Of a stretch of DNA of 6,147 bases, positions 5,127 through 6,147 are shown piece after piece; position 1 is the stretch's first letter; each line of letters opens with the position of its first letter. Origin of the DNA: Bacteroidota bacterium (GTDB taxonomy: Bacteria; Bacteroidota; Bacteroidia; Chitinophagales; Chitinophagaceae); contig JAEWBD010000206.1 in NCBI GenBank assembly GCA_023391315.1, positions 1-6,147 on the forward strand. The letters are read 5' to 3'. The translations under genes and the position numbers were made by a program. The notes beneath the pieces are model-generated. The model saw only the letters and a list, made by a program, of their open reading frames with translations, had not been told where the DNA came from and did no database searches.

Positions 5127-6147
5127 ATGGTGAATAAAGCATTTATTGACAAAAGGCTGGTGCACAAATATAATTTACCTGTGCCCCGTTATACAAGCTA
5201 TCCCACCGTTCCTTACTGGCAGGATAGAATAAAAGTATATGACTGGAAAGAGAATTTTAGGGAGCAATTTATGCTCAATAATAAAAGCAGGGGCATAAGC
5301 CTTTATATGCATTTGCCGTTTTGCGAATCGCTCTGCACGTATTGCGGGTGTAATAAAAAAATAACCACCAATCATAAGGTGGAAAGTGAATACATACCGG
5401 CTATTCAGAAAGAATGGAGTTTTTACCGCGATTTGATGGAGACAAAACCGGTAATACGCGAACTGCATATTGGCGGCGGCACACCTACATTTTTTTCGCC
5501 TGAAAATTTAAAATGCCTGTTAAATAATATATTGAATGATGTGGTTATTCATCCGCAGCATGAGTTCAGCATTGAAGGCCATCCAAACAATACAACCAAA
5601 GAACATTTACAAACGTTGTTTGATCTCGGCTTTCGCCGCATAAGTTATGGCGTGCAGGATAATAATGAATATGTGCAGAAAATCATCAACCGCATTCAGC
5701 CTTTTGAAAATGTGGTGGAAGCAACTTATACAGCAAGAAAAACCGGGTTTACTTCTGTGAATTTCGATCTTATTTACGGCCTGCCTTTTCAAACGGTTGA
5801 CAGCATTGAGCAAACTTTTAATGAAGTATTGCAATTAAGGCCCGACAGGATTGCGTTTTACAGTTATGCACACGTACCATGGACAAGTAAGGCGCAACGG
5901 CTGTTTGATGAGCACGACCTGCCCGGCGCCACACAAAAGATTGAACTGTATTTAACGGGCAAAAAACTGCTGCTTGATAATGGTTATTATGATATTGGCA
6001 TGGATCATTTTGCATTGCCGCACGATGCTTTATATAAAGCCTCTGTGGATGGAACGTTGCACCGCAATTTCATGGGTTATACAACCCAGCAAACCGGTAT
6101 GCTGGCCGGTCTTGGCGTTTCTGCCATAAGCGACAGCGGTACAGGAT
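5127..6147 (+). CDS. hemN: Oxygen-independent coproporphyrinogen III oxidase, N-terminal 340 codons (3' end outside window)
   Basis: HemN is a cytoplasmic radical-SAM enzyme that decarboxylates two propionate side chains of coproporphyrinogen III to give protoporphyrinogen IX without oxygen. The frame runs open to the right edge, so about a quarter of the usual ~455 residues is missing. It begins with the HemN-type N-terminus PRYTSYPT (20-27), then SLYMHLPFC (58-66). The CxxxCxxCxC cluster is Cys66, Cys70, Cys73 and Cys75; the first three bind the 4Fe-4S cluster. Further landmarks are GGGTPTFF (116-123), ISYGVQD (172-178), FDLIYGLPFQT (213-223), IGMDHFALP (290-298) and HRNFMGYTTQ (312-321). 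The last three, with the extra cysteine, separate true HemN from HemW-like relatives. The start is fixed by an in-frame TGA at 5121 and by the conserved N-terminus. It is divergent from the fucosidase, with an FNR-like site between them. Confidence 0.95.
   Translation, partial: MVNKAFIDKRLVHKYNLPVPRYTSYPTVPYWQDRIKVYDWKENFREQFMLNNKSRGISLYMHLPFCESLCTYCGCNKKITTNHKVESEYIPAIQKEWSFYRDLMETKPVIRELHIGGGTPTFFSPENLKCLLNNILNDVVIHPQHEFSIEGHPNNTTKEHLQTLFDLGFRRISYGVQDNNEYVQKIINRIQPFENVVEATYTARKTGFTSVNFDLIYGLPFQTVDSIEQTFNEVLQLRPDRIAFYSYAHVPWTSKAQRLFDEHDLPGATQKIELYLTGKKLLLDNGYYDIGMDHFALPHDALYKASVDGTLHRNFMGYTTQQTGMLAGLGVSAISDSGTG

Noticed and set aside
5175..6015. Several minus-strand open frames opposite hemN
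   Set aside because: The + strand frame is an unmistakable HemN with its radical-SAM cysteine motif; the opposite frames have no supporting motifs.

Overview
The window looks like ordinary chromosomal DNA from a member of the Bacteroidota, most likely a Chitinophagaceae-type relative. That placement is an inference. It rests on AT-rich intergenic DNA, the absence of clear Shine-Dalgarno sequences before the genes, several matches to the Bacteroidota -7 promoter element (TAnnTTTG), and protein sequences typical of that phylum. There are seven protein-coding genes, two of them cut by the window edges. I see no rRNA, tRNA, CRISPR array, insertion sequence, integrase, origin or attachment site. 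No gene-free gap exceeds 300 bases; the longest is the 268-base region 4859-5126.

Layout, left to right. (1) 1-566, + strand: the C-terminal part of a secreted protein built from Yx(FWY)xxD repeats. It ends at a hairpin terminator (572-606) that faces a convergent minus-strand block. (2) 2526 down to 619, minus strand: three co-directional genes, a membrane-anchored GH25 muramidase, a short AlkA-type DNA-3-methyladenine glycosylase, and a VOC-fold bleomycin-resistance-like protein. They are close enough to be partly co-transcribed, but the glycosylase may have its own promoter. (3) 2527-2704: a divergent intergenic region with interleaved inverted repeats. (4) 2705-3355, + strand: a YdcF/DUF218-family protein. 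(5) 4858 down to 3398, minus strand: a secreted GH29 alpha-L-fucosidase. (6) 4859-5126: a second divergent regulatory region with a perfect 14-bp FNR-like palindrome, a 10-bp direct repeat, a small hairpin and a canonical -7 box. (7) 5127 to the right edge, + strand: the first 340 codons of oxygen-independent coproporphyrinogen III oxidase (HemN).

The genes do not form one pathway. They are housekeeping or lifestyle functions: DNA alkylation repair, possible antibiotic sequestration, peptidoglycan cleavage, fucoside breakdown and anaerobic heme synthesis. The most informative non-coding signals are the FNR-like palindrome ahead of hemN, which fits oxygen control of a radical-SAM heme enzyme, and -7 promoter boxes that sit only 4 bases before the start codons of hemN and the YdcF-like gene, suggesting leaderless transcripts. 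I found no convincing new multi-gene system.
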